Part shown: one piece after another, positions 6,015 through 14,523 of the stretch
Layout: each line of letters opens with the position of its first letter
How positions within the stretch are numbered: position 1 is the stretch's first letter
Origin: a virus
IMG/VR virus record: IMGVR_UViG_3300024255_000107
Span: 1 to 29,694 of that record
Reading direction: 5' to 3' (one strand)
Length of the DNA stretch: 29,694 bases
The notes under the pieces: model-generated
What the model saw: the letters and a program-made list of their open reading frames with translations, nothing else
Told to the model about the DNA's origin: nothing
Databases searched by the model: none
Position numbers and translations under genes: made by a program

Positions 6015-8279
6015 ATGGCAGCCAACCAATCCTCGCCAGGGGTAGTCTTTCAGGAAAGAGACCTGACGACTATCACAACACTATCGACCGCTAATGTCGG
6101 TCTACTTGCAGCACCATTTGCTGATGGTCCAGTAGAGCAAATTGTAGAAATTGCTAATGAGAGAGAACTTGCCAATGTTTTTGGTAAGCCAAATGAAAAT
6201 AACTATGAGTATTGGTTTACTGCATCGCAGTTCCTTGCTTATGGCGGAACACTGAAGACTGTTCGCGTTGCATCATCTTCTCTTAAAAACGGAATATTTG
6301 ATCACACTGGTTCTGTTGATACCATTCTGATTAAAAACTTGGACGAGTATGAGGGAACTCATGAAACGTCTGGTAGCAATACCTTTACTTGGGCAGCAAG
6401 AACTCCTGGTTCTTTAGGTAACTCCATCGGTATTTTTGTAACCGACGCTGGTGCAGATCAAATTTTGGCGCTTACTGCTCCTTCAACTGGTAACGAGCAT
6501 GAGTTTGTTGCTGATGAAGCAGTAACTGCTACATCTGGTGCCGCAGGTAAAGTCTTCAAGTACAGCATTGTTCTGTCGATTGATACCATTGTTGGTTCTT
6601 TCTCTCCAGGAGTAGCAACTACCATTAATATTAGTGGTTCTGAAGAATCAGTTACTGTTCTTTCATACGATGCTCCTAATAAGAAACTGGAAATTGCTCT
6701 TCCTGGTGGCGGTGTTACTGGCATTCTTGGTGATGGTCAAGTAATTACTCAGGGAACTAATACTGCAGCAATTGATACAACGATTAGTCGTCGTCTGTTC
6801 GTTGGTTTAGACAACGGTAGTATTGAATTCGCTGCTTCTGATAGCGTTGCAGATACCAACTCAACTGCAGTTGTAGCTACATCTGTAGTCGATGAGTATA
6901 CAGAGCGTGAGTATCTTCCTGGTTTGAAGTGGATTAATGTTGCTGGTCGTCCTACTACTACTAATTGGACATCTAATGCTGGCGGTAGTAATGATGAACT
7001 GCATGTTTTAGTTCTTGACATTGATGGTAAAATTACTGGCACAACTGGTGCTGTACTTGAACGTTTCATTGGTCTTTCTAAAGCAAGTGATGCTAAGACA
7101 ACCATTGGCGAAACTAACTATTACGCCACTGTTATTAAGCAGCGTTCTCAGTATATTTACTGGGGATCTCATGAGACTCAAGTATTCGCTGCAACTGCTA
7201 CAGCAGCTGATGGTAACTGGGGTCTGACTGCATCATCCAGATACTTTAATCGTCTTCGTAGTGCTGCTGGTACTACATCGTATCCTACTAATGCAATTAC
7301 ATTAAATAGTACGAATAACGCCACCTACTACTATCGTCTTACTTCTGGTGCTGACTACGCTACTGGTGCTGGTCAATATACTGTCACTAATACCGATTTG
7401 GTAAGTGCGTATGAATTAGGAGAAGATCCTGAATCCCAAGTTGTAGATTTCATCTTAACAGGTCCTTCTGGTGCTGATGATTCAGCTGCAATTGCTAAGA
7501 TTACTTCGCTGGTAAATATTGCCGAAGAGCGTCGTGACTGCATGTTGTTTGTATCTCCCCGCAGAGGTAACATTGTTGGTGTAAGTAGTGCTACTACTGC
7601 TACCGATAACATCATCGATTTCTTCAATCAGTTACCTAGTTCTTCTTACGTAGCATTTGATTCTGGTTATAAGTACATCTACGATAAGTACAATGATGTC
7701 TATCGTTATGTTCCTTGTAACGGTGACGTTGCTGGTCTTTGCTTGCAGACAACCGAAGTCGCAGAACCTTGGTTCTCTCCTGCTGGTTTCCAACGTGGTA
7801 ACTTGAGAAATGCAATTAAACTTGCATTTACTCCCACCAAGTCTCAACGTGATCGTCTCTATGGTGCTCGCGTTAACCCGATTGTTTCCTTCCCTGGTCA
7901 AGGTGTTGTTCTTTACGGAGACAAGACTGCTCTCGGATTTGCTTCTGCATTCGATAGAATCAACGTTCGTCGTTTGTTCTTGACTCTGGAGAGAGTTATT
8001 AGTGGTGCTGCTAAGTCACAACTGTTTGAACAGAATGATGAATCACAGCGTTCACTCTTCCTGAACATTGTCGAACCTTATCTGCGCGATGTTCAAGGTC
8101 GTCGTGGTGTTACTGACTTCCTTGTCAAGTGTGACACTGACAACAACCCTCCTGAAGCCGTTGATCGTGGTGAGTTCTATGCAGAAATCTTCGTAAAACC
8201 AACCCGTACAATCAACTATATCACACTGACGTTTGTTGCAACCAGAACTGGTGTTGCATTTACTGAAGTTGCTTCCTGA
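6015..8279 (+). CDS. gp18: Contractile tail sheath protein
   Basis: 754 residues (T4 gp18 is 659). The start MAANQSSPGVVFQERDLTTI is typical of T4-like sheath N-termini, and the C-terminal third (PCNGDVAGLCLQTT; GDKTALGFASAFDRINVRRL; TRTGVAFTEV) matches the conserved core domain that packs on the tail tube. The middle (about 110-420) is Ser/Thr/Gly-rich and variable, as expected for surface-exposed inserted domains. The ATG is preceded by GGAG at 6002-6005. It polymerises around the gp19 tube and contracts at injection. A strong terminator follows 20 bases after the stop. Confidence 0.96.
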   Translation: MAANQSSPGVVFQERDLTTITTLSTANVGLLAAPFADGPVEQIVEIANERELANVFGKPNENNYEYWFTASQFLAYGGTLKTVRVASSSLKNGIFDHTGSVDTILIKNLDEYEGTHETSGSNTFTWAARTPGSLGNSIGIFVTDAGADQILALTAPSTGNEHEFVADEAVTATSGAAGKVFKYSIVLSIDTIVGSFSPGVATTINISGSEESVTVLSYDAPNKKLEIALPGGGVTGILGDGQVITQGTNTAAIDTTISRRLFVGLDNGSIEFAASDSVADTNSTAVVATSVVDEYTEREYLPGLKWINVAGRPTTTNWTSNAGGSNDELHVLVLDIDGKITGTTGAVLERFIGLSKASDAKTTIGETNYYATVIKQRSQYIYWGSHETQVFAATATAADGNWGLTASSRYFNRLRSAAGTTSYPTNAITLNSTNNATYYYRLTSGADYATGAGQYTVTNTDLVSAYELGEDPESQVVDFILTGPSGADDSAAIAKITSLVNIAEERRDCMLFVSPRRGNIVGVSSATTATDNIIDFFNQLPSSSYVAFDSGYKYIYDKYNDVYRYVPCNGDVAGLCLQTTEVAEPWFSPAGFQRGNLRNAIKLAFTPTKSQRDRLYGARVNPIVSFPGQGVVLYGDKTALGFASAFDRINVRRLFLTLERVISGAAKSQLFEQNDESQRSLFLNIVEPYLRDVQGRRGVTDFLVKCDTDNNPPEAVDRGEFYAEIFVKPTRTINYITLTFVATRTGVAFTEVAS

Positions 8280-8296
8280 TAAAAACTAACATAATT

Positions 8297-8324
8297 AGGA
8301 GACCCTACGGGGTCTCTTTTTTTT
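8297..8324 (+). terminator. Rho-independent terminator after gp18
   Basis: GAGACCC (8299-8305), tetraloop TACG, GGGTCTC (8310-8316) and a run of eight T: a 7-bp GC-rich stem with a U tract, placed just behind the gp18 stop. Confidence 0.9.
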
Positions 8325-8343
8325 GTCTGAAAATATTGTTTCT

Positions 8344-8351
8344 AATAAATA
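8344..8351 (+). promoter_or_regulatory. Late promoter for tail tube gene
   Basis: AATAAATA, one change from the TATAAATA late consensus, lies 31 bases upstream of the gp19 ATG and downstream of the gp18 terminator, so gp19 needs its own promoter here. Confidence 0.6.
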
Positions 8352-8381
8352 CTAGCGACGGAGACACTGAGCATAAAAACC

Positions 8382-8963
8382 ATGGCAAAAAGAGGAACAA
8401 TTGACGATTTTAAAGCAAATGTCGTAGCGGATTTTGCACGTCCCAATCTATTCCAAGTAGACCTCAACTTTCCTACTGGAATCATCAACAATTCAGCATT
8501 GATTGAACTTGGTAAGTTTACTGTTCGTGCAGCAAATCTTCCTGCTTCTAACATCGGTGTTATTGAAGTTCCTTTCAGAGGAAGAGTCCTGAAGATTGCA
8601 GGCGATAGAACGTTTGAACCCTGGACTATCACTGTTCAGAACGATAGTAGATTTGTGTTGCGTGATGCATTTGAAATCTGGGCATCCAGTATTCAAGCAT
8701 ACAACGAGAACTTTACTTCTGCTGCTGGTCTTGGTGATCAAGATGACGCAACAGGTTACTTCGCTGACATGACTGTTCACCAGTTAGCACGCGATGTTAA
8801 AGATGGCGACCAACCCAAAATTCTTAAGTCTTACAGATTCTATAACGTATTCCCCAGCAATATTGCTGCAATCGATCTTGATTTCGGTAGCAATGATGCG
8901 ATTGAAGAGTTTACTGTTGAACTTCAGACTCAATATTGGACTCCTGTTAATGCCAATTCCTAA
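8382..8963 (+). CDS. gp19: Tail tube protein
   Basis: 193 residues (T4 gp19: 163). The sequence shows the T4 tube pattern: DFARPNLFQVDLNFP near the N-terminus, FTVRAANLPASNIGVIEVPF, then EPWTITVQND with RDAFEIWA, and a C-terminal beta strand ending FTVELQTQYW. The protein forms the inner tube of stacked hexamers through which DNA passes. It sits between the gp18 terminator and gp20 as in T4. Confidence 0.95.
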   Translation: MAKRGTIDDFKANVVADFARPNLFQVDLNFPTGIINNSALIELGKFTVRAANLPASNIGVIEVPFRGRVLKIAGDRTFEPWTITVQNDSRFVLRDAFEIWASSIQAYNENFTSAAGLGDQDDATGYFADMTVHQLARDVKDGDQPKILKSYRFYNVFPSNIAAIDLDFGSNDAIEEFTVELQTQYWTPVNANS

Positions 8964-8968
8964 TGGTT

Positions 8969-8976
8969 GATAAATA
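8969..8976 (+). promoter_or_regulatory. Possible late promoter for portal gene
   Basis: GATAAATA, one mismatch from TATAAATA, lies 28 bases before the gp20 ATG in a 40-base gap. Confidence 0.5.
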
Positions 8977-9003
8977 GAACAGGACCAATAACTCAAGAAT
9001 ATA

Positions 9004-10614
9004 ATGTCTCAGCTCTTCGGTTTTTCACTGGAAAGAGCAAAGAAGGTCCCCAAGGGGCCTTCTTTTGTTCAGAAGGATAACATGGATGGTTCGCAACCTA
9101 TTGTAGGTGGCGGATACTATGGATACTCCATCGATATTGATGGTACTGTCCGTAATGAATACGAACTAATTTCTCGTTACAGAGAAATGGTTCTACAACC
9201 AGAGTGCGATAGTGCAGTTGACGATATTGTCAACGAGACTATTTGCGGAAACTTTGATGATGTACCTGTTGAGTTAGAACTTTCCAACTTGAAGGTATCA
9301 GATAAAATTAAAAAATTAATGCGTCAAGAATTTTCGGAAGTTCTCCGTCTTCTTGATTTTGAAAATCGTTCTTACGAAATCTTTCGTAGGTGGTATGTTG
9401 ATGGAAGACTATTTTATCATAAAATTATTGACCCTAAAAATCCTGCTGACGGGTTGTTGGAACTTCGTTTTATCGATCCTCGTAAGATTCGTAAGGTTAC
9501 TGAGTATGAGCAGAAGAAACCTGAGCAATTACGTGGAACAGATTTAAATACTCAACTGACACAAAAGTCGGCAGAATATTTCTTATACAATCCAAAGGGA
9601 TTAAAGAACTCGACTAATCAGGGTATGAAAATTACTACTGATTCTATCACATATTGCCACTCTGGAATTCAAGACTTAAACAAAAACATGACTCTTAGTC
9701 ACCTGAATAAGGCGATTAAGGCAGTCAACCAACTGAGAATGATTGAAGATTCTCTGGTCATCTATCGTTTAAGTAGAGCACCAGAACGTAGAATTTTCTA
9801 CATTGATGTTGGTAATCTTCCTAAGAACAAAGCGGAGCAATACCTCCGTGAAGTTATGGGACGCTATCGTAATAAGATGGTTTACGATGCAAACACTGGT
9901 GAGATTAAAGACGACAAGAAGTTTATGTCCATGATGGAAGACTTCTGGTTACCTAGACGCGAAGGTGGTCGTGGTACAGAAATCTCCACACTCCCTGGTG
10001 GTCAGAACCTTGGAGAACTGGAAGACGTTAAGTATTTCCAGAAGAAACTCTACAAAGCACTCAACGTTCCTGGTTCACGTTTAGAAACAGAAACGACTTT
10101 CAACATTGGTCGTGCTGCTGAAATTACTCGTGATGAAGTTAAGTTCCAGAAGTTTATTGCTAGATTGCGTAAGCGTTTCTCAGAACTGTTCATTGATTTA
10201 CTAAAAACTCAACTCATTCTAAAGGGTGTTATTACATTAGAAGAGTGGGAAGAGATGAAAACTCATATCCAATTTGATTATATTGCGGATAACTACTTCA
10301 CAGAACTGAAGGAGATTGAAATTCGTAATGAGCGCATGAATCAAATTAACGTTATGGATCCCTACGTTGGTAAATATTTCTCTGTCGAATATATGCGTCG
10401 TCAGGTTCTCAAGCAAACTGAGCAGGAGATAATGGAAATTGACGAGCAAATCGCCTCTGAAATGGAAGCAGGTATTATTGCTGATCCTGCAGCGGAAATG
10501 GATCCTGCTATGGATACTGGCGTTGAAGGAGCAGGAGGAGCACCAGCAGCAGAGGTAGCATCCAACGAAGAATCCGCACCTGAACCTAGTGATGTACGTA
10601 GGGGAGAATTCTAA
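9004..10614 (+). CDS. gp20: Portal vertex protein
   Basis: 536 residues (T4 gp20: 524). Characteristic T4-portal stretches include YGYSIDIDGTVRNEYELISR, AVDDIVNETI, YFLYNPKG, SRAPERRIFYIDVGNLP, and the wing/stem region with MMEDFWLPRREGGRGTEIS and NVPGSRLETE. It forms the dodecameric portal, the nucleus of prohead assembly and the docking site for the terminase. The C-terminal tail (after about 485) is acidic and Ala/Pro-rich. The order portal, core protein, protease, scaffold, capsid follows T4. Confidence 0.97.
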   Translation: MSQLFGFSLERAKKVPKGPSFVQKDNMDGSQPIVGGGYYGYSIDIDGTVRNEYELISRYREMVLQPECDSAVDDIVNETICGNFDDVPVELELSNLKVSDKIKKLMRQEFSEVLRLLDFENRSYEIFRRWYVDGRLFYHKIIDPKNPADGLLELRFIDPRKIRKVTEYEQKKPEQLRGTDLNTQLTQKSAEYFLYNPKGLKNSTNQGMKITTDSITYCHSGIQDLNKNMTLSHLNKAIKAVNQLRMIEDSLVIYRLSRAPERRIFYIDVGNLPKNKAEQYLREVMGRYRNKMVYDANTGEIKDDKKFMSMMEDFWLPRREGGRGTEISTLPGGQNLGELEDVKYFQKKLYKALNVPGSRLETETTFNIGRAAEITRDEVKFQKFIARLRKRFSELFIDLLKTQLILKGVITLEEWEEMKTHIQFDYIADNYFTELKEIEIRNERMNQINVMDPYVGKYFSVEYMRRQVLKQTEQEIMEIDEQIASEMEAGIIADPAAEMDPAMDTGVEGAGGAPAAEVASNEESAPEPSDVRRGEF

Positions 10615-10617
10615 TCT

Positions 10618-10625
10618 ACTAAATA
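10618..10625 (+). promoter_or_regulatory. Weak late-promoter-like element
   Basis: ACTAAATA lies 23 bases before the next ATG. It matches six of eight positions of TATAAATA; its place in the short gap is the main support. Confidence 0.35.
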
Positions 10626-10647
10626 ATAGGACAGTGGGAACATTATT

Positions 10648-10926
10648 ATGCCTAGTGATATTGCAAAACAAATCGTTCAACAAATTTATAGTAACGATAA
10701 AGCAGCAGCAATAGATTCAATGAATGATGCATTAGCTGCTTCTACATATGATGCTATCCAACAGCAAAAAGTTAATTTTGCTAAACAGATGGGATTTGAG
10801 TTGGATGATACTGGTCAGAAAACTGCAGATGAAGTTGCGGATCAAATTCCCGACAACACTGAAGTAGCCCAAGAAGTTGAAGTTGATGAACGCCAACCTC
10901 ACGAACCACCTACTGAAGAACAATAA
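10648..10926 (+). CDS. Small prohead core-type protein (positional equivalent of T4 gp67/gp68)
   Basis: 92 residues. The N-terminal half is helical (MPSDIAKQIVQQIYSNDKAA; NDALAASTYDAIQQQKVNFA), the C-terminal half acidic and disordered, ending in PPTEEQ. In T4 the genes between 20 and 21 encode the small internal core proteins 67 and 68, so by position and composition this is a prohead core component likely to be cleaved by gp21. No sequence identity with T4 proteins can be claimed by eye. Confidence 0.6.
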   Translation: MPSDIAKQIVQQIYSNDKAAAIDSMNDALAASTYDAIQQQKVNFAKQMGFELDDTGQKTADEVADQIPDNTEVAQEVEVDERQPHEPPTEEQ

Positions 10927-10942
10927 GAGGAACCTGTAACCG

Positions 10943-11590
10943 ATGAAACTGATAGCTGAAGAAATCACATCTGTTGACTTTATCACTGAAGCAACTGAAG
11001 ATGGTAAAAAGAATCACTTTATTGAAGGTATCTTTTTGCAAGCCGAAGTAGAAAATCGCAACAATCGTAAGTATATGTTTAAAACATTACAACGCGAAGT
11101 TGCTAAATATGATGAAAACTTTATTCAAAAAGGGCGGGCCCTTGGTGAATTAGGTCATCCCGATGGTCCTTCTATCAACTTAGATAGAGTATCACACAAG
11201 ATTGAATCTCTCAAAGAAGATGGAAACAACTTCATTGGTAGAGCAAAAATCCTTGATACTCCTATGGGGAACATTGCTAAGAGTCTTATCGGAGAAGGTG
11301 TCAGACTTGGCGTTTCTTCAAGAGGTATGGGTTCTTTAATTAAAAGGGAAGGATGTAGTATCGTTGCAGACGACTTCATGCTTGCCACTGCTGCTGATAT
11401 TGTAGCAGATCCTTCTGCTCCTGATGCATTTGTTGATGGAATTATGGAAGGAAAGGAATGGGTTTGGGATAATGGCATCCTCAAAGAGGCTGCAATTGCT
11501 CAAATCAAAACTGAAATTGATCAAGCAACTCTTATTAACTTGCAGGAACGAAAAGTTTCCGCGTTTTCCCAGTTTCTTAAGAGTCTGTAA
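10943..11590 (+). CDS. gp21: Prohead core protease
   Basis: 215 residues, the same size as T4 gp21 (212). It has the serine-protease hallmarks of the family: GELGHPDGP with likely catalytic His72, and GVRLGVSSRGMGS with the nucleophile Ser at 125 or 126. It is made as a core-associated zymogen, then cleaves scaffold, core and capsid proteins after (L/I)-x-E motifs and finally itself. The ATG follows a GAGGA site at 10927-10931. It is followed after 48 bases by the scaffold gene with its own late promoter. Confidence 0.94.
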   Translation: MKLIAEEITSVDFITEATEDGKKNHFIEGIFLQAEVENRNNRKYMFKTLQREVAKYDENFIQKGRALGELGHPDGPSINLDRVSHKIESLKEDGNNFIGRAKILDTPMGNIAKSLIGEGVRLGVSSRGMGSLIKREGCSIVADDFMLATAADIVADPSAPDAFVDGIMEGKEWVWDNGILKEAAIAQIKTEIDQATLINLQERKVSAFSQFLKSL

Positions 11591-11592
11591 TT

Positions 11593-11600
11593 TATAAATA
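11593..11600 (+). promoter_or_regulatory. Late promoter for scaffold and capsid genes
   Basis: A perfect TATAAATA, 39 bases before the gp22 ATG, immediately followed by a second AATAAA. It should drive gp22 and, by read-through, gp23. Confidence 0.75.
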
Positions 11601-11638
11601 AATAAAGACAACGCTAATGCATAACGGAGTTCAAACAA

Positions 11639-12664
11639 ATGGCTGAGACCTCACTCGATAAAGAGTTAGATAACATGGAAGAAGTGACCGAAGGTTCTAA
11701 CGCAGTTACTAAAGATGCCAAACCTGGCGAGAAGATTAATACTTCTGGCGGTGGTGCAGCAAAAGTAGTTGATGTTACCTCGGATTCCATGGAAGGTGCA
11801 AAGGGCACCAAAAATGCAGGAGCATCTGCTGCTAAGACAGTAGGTAAAGCACCTGTTCCTGGCACCAAGCCAAGTGACGCATCTGCTAAAATGGAGGACG
11901 TAGAGGAAGATGGCGAAGAAACGATCGCTGAAGCCGAGTACGACTTTACTGAAGATGTTGACGCTCTTGTCGCTGGTGAAGAACTCTCAGAAGAGTTCCG
12001 TTTAAAAGCAGCAACTATTTTTGAAGCGGCAGTAACCTCTAAGGTTAATGCTGAAGTTGCAGCGTTACAAGAAGCATTTGAATCTACACTGACTGAAGAA
12101 GTCGAAAAGATTCAAACAGAATTGGCCGAGAAGGTAGACGATTACCTCACTTATGCCGCTGAATCATGGATGAAAGAAAATTCTCTCCAGATTGAGCATG
12201 GCATTAAGACTGAGATGGCAGAGTCTTTCTTCAACGGCCTAAAAGGTCTTTTCTTAGAGCACAACTTTACGGTGCCCGAAGAAAAGTTCAACCTGCTTGA
12301 CGGCATGGTTGAAGAGATTGATGATATGGAAGCTAAACTCAACGAGCAAATCGACGCTAACGTCTCCTTGAATAAGAGAATTGGCGAGTTTGTCAAAATG
12401 GAAATTGTGAACGAATGCGCTACTGGTCTTGCCGAAACCCAAAAGGAAAGGCTTCACCAACTAGCAGAGGGTGTTGAGTTTGAAACTGAAGAAGACTTTC
12501 AACAGAAGGTCGAAACGATTAAGGAATCCTACTTCACTAGAAAGGCTGAACTTGCAGAGTCTGTAAGCGACCCCAGTGTAGAAGCAGCGGAACCCCTTGT
12601 CGAAGAAACAACGAGCGGCTCGATGTCGAAATACGTCGATGCAATTGCCCGTTGGTCCAAATAA
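11639..12664 (+). CDS. gp22: Prohead scaffold (major core) protein
   Basis: 341 residues, highly acidic, almost free of Cys, with long Glu/Lys/Ala helices typical of a coiled-coil scaffold (for example ESTLTEEVEKIQTELAEKV and EEIDDMEAKLNEQIDANVS). Many L-x-E tripeptides are available for cleavage by gp21. The N-terminal 100 residues are Gly/Ala/Lys-rich and probably disordered. Placed between protease and capsid gene as in T4 (T4 gp22: 269 residues). It directs prohead shape and is degraded to peptides during maturation. Confidence 0.9.
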   Translation: MAETSLDKELDNMEEVTEGSNAVTKDAKPGEKINTSGGGAAKVVDVTSDSMEGAKGTKNAGASAAKTVGKAPVPGTKPSDASAKMEDVEEDGEETIAEAEYDFTEDVDALVAGEELSEEFRLKAATIFEAAVTSKVNAEVAALQEAFESTLTEEVEKIQTELAEKVDDYLTYAAESWMKENSLQIEHGIKTEMAESFFNGLKGLFLEHNFTVPEEKFNLLDGMVEEIDDMEAKLNEQIDANVSLNKRIGEFVKMEIVNECATGLAETQKERLHQLAEGVEFETEEDFQQKVETIKESYFTRKAELAESVSDPSVEAAEPLVEETTSGSMSKYVDAIARWSK

Positions 12665-12698
12665 TTGTAAACTCTATCTACTAAAACTGGAAATTAAA

Positions 12699-14072
12699 AT
12701 GTCTATTAAACACCTCCAGGAGAAGTGGGCACCCGTTCTGAATCACGATGCTCTTCCTGAGATCACCGATTCCCACAAGCGCGGCGTTGTTGCACAACTC
12801 CTTGAAAACCAAGAAAGAGCACAAGTTGAAGAGTCCCAGATTCTTAACGAAACTCTCCAAACAACTGGCTACACTGGTGGCGCTACAGCAACTGGTCCTG
12901 TTGCAGGTTTCGACCCTGTACTGATCAGCCTCATCCGTCGCTCCATGCCTCAGCTTATCGCTTATGATATTGCTGGCGTTCAACCGATGACTGGTCCTAC
13001 TGGACTTATCTTCGCAATGCGTACCAACTACGGTAGCGAGCGTGCTCCTGCTGCATCTGGTTACGACGAAGCATTCTTCAACGAGCCTAACGCTGGTTTC
13101 GCTGGCGGTCCTGGTGCATACGATCCTGGCGCTTCTGACGCCACCAACGATGCCCAAGGCAACAACCCTGCACTTCTCAACGATTCCCCTGCTGGAACCT
13201 ATGAGCAAGCAGACGACGCCACTGGCATGTCCACGGCAACTGTTGAAGCACTTGATGATTCTTCAAGCAGCACGGCATTCCGTGAGATGGGTTTCTCCAT
13301 CGAGAAGGTTACAGTAACTGCTCGTGCTCGCGCCCTGAAGGCTGAGTACAGTTTAGAACTGGCACAAGACCTCAAGGCAATTCATGGTTTGGATGCCGAG
13401 CAAGAGCTCAGCAACATCCTCTCCACTGAGATCCTTGCTGAAATCAACCGTGAGGTTGTTCGTACCGTCTACACAAACGCTGTTGCTGGTGCTCAGAACA
13501 ATACCGCTACTGCTGGTATCTTTGACCTTGACGTTGACTCCAACGGTCGCTGGTCTGTTGAGAAGTTCAAAGGACTTCTGTTCCAAATCGAGCGCGATTC
13601 TAACGCTATCGGACAGCAAACTCGTCGTGGCAAGGGCAACATCCTGATCTGTTCTGCCGACGTTGCTTCTGCACTGGGCATGGCTGGTGTACTTGACTAC
13701 ACTCCTGCTCTTGCTGGTAACAACGGTCTTGCAGGTGTTGATGATACCTCCAGCACACTGGTTGGTACTCTCAACGGCAAGATCAAGGTCTATGTTGATC
13801 CTTACTCTGCTAACGTTGCTGACAAGCACTTCTACGTTGCTGGTTATAAGGGCACTTCACCTTATGACGCTGGTCTGTTCTATTGCCCATACGTTCCTCT
13901 TCAGCAGGTTCGTGCAATCAACCCTGACACCTTCCAACCAAAAATTGGATTCAAGACTCGCTACGGCATGGTCTCCAATCCTTTCTCTGGTGGTCTTACC
14001 CAAGGCAGTGGCGCTCTTACCGCCAACGCTAACAAGTACTACCGTCGTGTACAGGTTACGAACCTTATGTGA
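12699..14072 (+). CDS. gp23: Major capsid protein precursor
   Basis: 457 residues from ATG 12699 (MSIKHLQEKWAPVLN); the frame is open to 12597, but that overlaps gp22. Typical gp23 stretches: DPVLISLIRRSMPQLIAYDI, GVQPMTGPTGLIFAMRTNYG, KAEYSLELAQDLKAIHGLDA, and the C-terminal KIGFKTRYGMVSNPF. The N-terminal 50 residues are the delta domain removed by gp21; LNE at 49-51 fits the (L/I)-x-E cleavage rule. Codons end in C more often than in neighbours (AAC, TTC, TAC, ATC), as expected for the most abundant virion protein. A terminator follows. Confidence 0.97.
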   Translation: MSIKHLQEKWAPVLNHDALPEITDSHKRGVVAQLLENQERAQVEESQILNETLQTTGYTGGATATGPVAGFDPVLISLIRRSMPQLIAYDIAGVQPMTGPTGLIFAMRTNYGSERAPAASGYDEAFFNEPNAGFAGGPGAYDPGASDATNDAQGNNPALLNDSPAGTYEQADDATGMSTATVEALDDSSSSTAFREMGFSIEKVTVTARARALKAEYSLELAQDLKAIHGLDAEQELSNILSTEILAEINREVVRTVYTNAVAGAQNNTATAGIFDLDVDSNGRWSVEKFKGLLFQIERDSNAIGQQTRRGKGNILICSADVASALGMAGVLDYTPALAGNNGLAGVDDTSSTLVGTLNGKIKVYVDPYSANVADKHFYVAGYKGTSPYDAGLFYCPYVPLQQVRAINPDTFQPKIGFKTRYGMVSNPFSGGLTQGSGALTANANKYYRRVQVTNLM

Positions 14073-14094
14073 TCCATCAGGATACACAACTACT

Positions 14095-14117
14095 GGACCC
14101 TTCGGGGTCCTTTTTTT
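14095..14117 (+). terminator. Rho-independent terminator after gp23
   Basis: GGACCC (14095-14100), UUCG tetraloop, GGGTCC (14105-14110), then seven T. A C(UUCG)G-capped stem is exceptionally stable. Confidence 0.93.
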
Positions 14118-14172
14118 ATGCCTAGGTATAAGTTAGTAGGCAATAATATTCGTTGCATAAAGTCAGTAATTC

Positions 14173-14201
14173 CTGACATACTAACCTAGATAGTATAGAA
14201 T
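14173..14201 (+). promoter_or_regulatory. Sigma70-like promoter of the small-gene island
   Basis: CTGACA (14173-14178), 17 bases, TAGAAT (14196-14201). An inverted repeat, GTTAGTA at 14132-14138 and TACTAAC at 14179-14185, places one arm in the spacer, so it might be an operator or fold into a leader structure. It lies directly after the gp23 terminator. Confidence 0.5.
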
Positions 14202-14215
14202 TACGAGGTGAACAA

Positions 14216-14287
14216 ATGACCCCAAATTTGAACTACATTATGAATCGCAGTTACACACAGAAAAACCATGAACAATCTCGCTTCTAG
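14216..14287 (+). CDS. Possible 23-residue leader-type peptide
   Basis: ATG 14216 has a good GAGG site (ACGAGGTGAACAA) and the frame ends at TAG 14285-14287. The peptide (MTPNLNYIMNRSYTQKNHEQ and three more residues) is polar and matches nothing I know. It overlaps the start of the 52-residue gene, so its translation could couple to that gene. Weak call. Confidence 0.25.
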   Translation: MTPNLNYIMNRSYTQKNHEQSRF

Positions 14288-14426
14288 AAATCAATTATAC
14301 GAATGGTCACACTTTGAGGATTCTACCGAATTAGAAAAAATAAACGATTACTACGAATGTCTAATTGAATGTACCGATACGCACCAAGCATCATGTAAAC
14401 GAATCTGTAAGGAAGTGCTTATGTAA
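14268..14426 (+). CDS. 52-residue small protein with twin CX3C motif
   Basis: ATG 14268 to TAA 14424-14426. The N-terminal half (NQLYEWSHFEDSTELEKI) is acidic and aromatic. The C-terminal half contains CLIEC, seven residues, then CKRIC: two CX3C pairs on predicted helices, the layout of disulfide-linked helical hairpins or a small metal site. It is the only substantial gene in the 450-base island between two terminators. No function recognised. Confidence 0.5.
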   Translation: MNNLASRNQLYEWSHFEDSTELEKINDYYECLIECTDTHQASCKRICKEVLM

Positions 14427-14463
14427 ATTGCATACATACTATACCGTGTGAAGGAAGTATAAG

Positions 14464-14489
14464 GAGGTCCAATATGGACCTCTTTTTTT
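14464..14489 (+). terminator. Rho-independent terminator before gp3
   Basis: GAGGTCC (14464-14470), loop AATAT, GGACCTC (14476-14482), seven T. It closes the small island and separates it from gp3. Confidence 0.92.
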
Positions 14490-14492
14490 GCA

Positions 14493-14500
14493 CCTAAATA
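14493..14500 (+). promoter_or_regulatory. Weak late-promoter-like element before gp3
   Basis: CCTAAATA, six of eight matches to TATAAATA, 24 bases before the gp3 ATG and directly behind a terminator, where a promoter is needed. Confidence 0.4.
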
Positions 14501-14523
14501 CTATTGTTGAATATCGGAATTGA

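Noticed and set aside
6458-7105. Two minus-strand open frames (88 and 118 residues) inside gp18
   Set aside because: They are antisense to a clearly recognised sheath gene, show no domain or ribosome site, and reflect its codon bias.
12597-12698. Upstream extension of gp23 to an ATG at 12597
   Set aside because: It would overlap gp22 and add a non-homologous N-terminus; MSIKHLQEKW at 12699 is the family-like start.
13353-13829. 158-residue minus-strand frame inside gp23
   Set aside because: Antisense shadow of the C-rich codon usage in gp23; no recognisable protein features.
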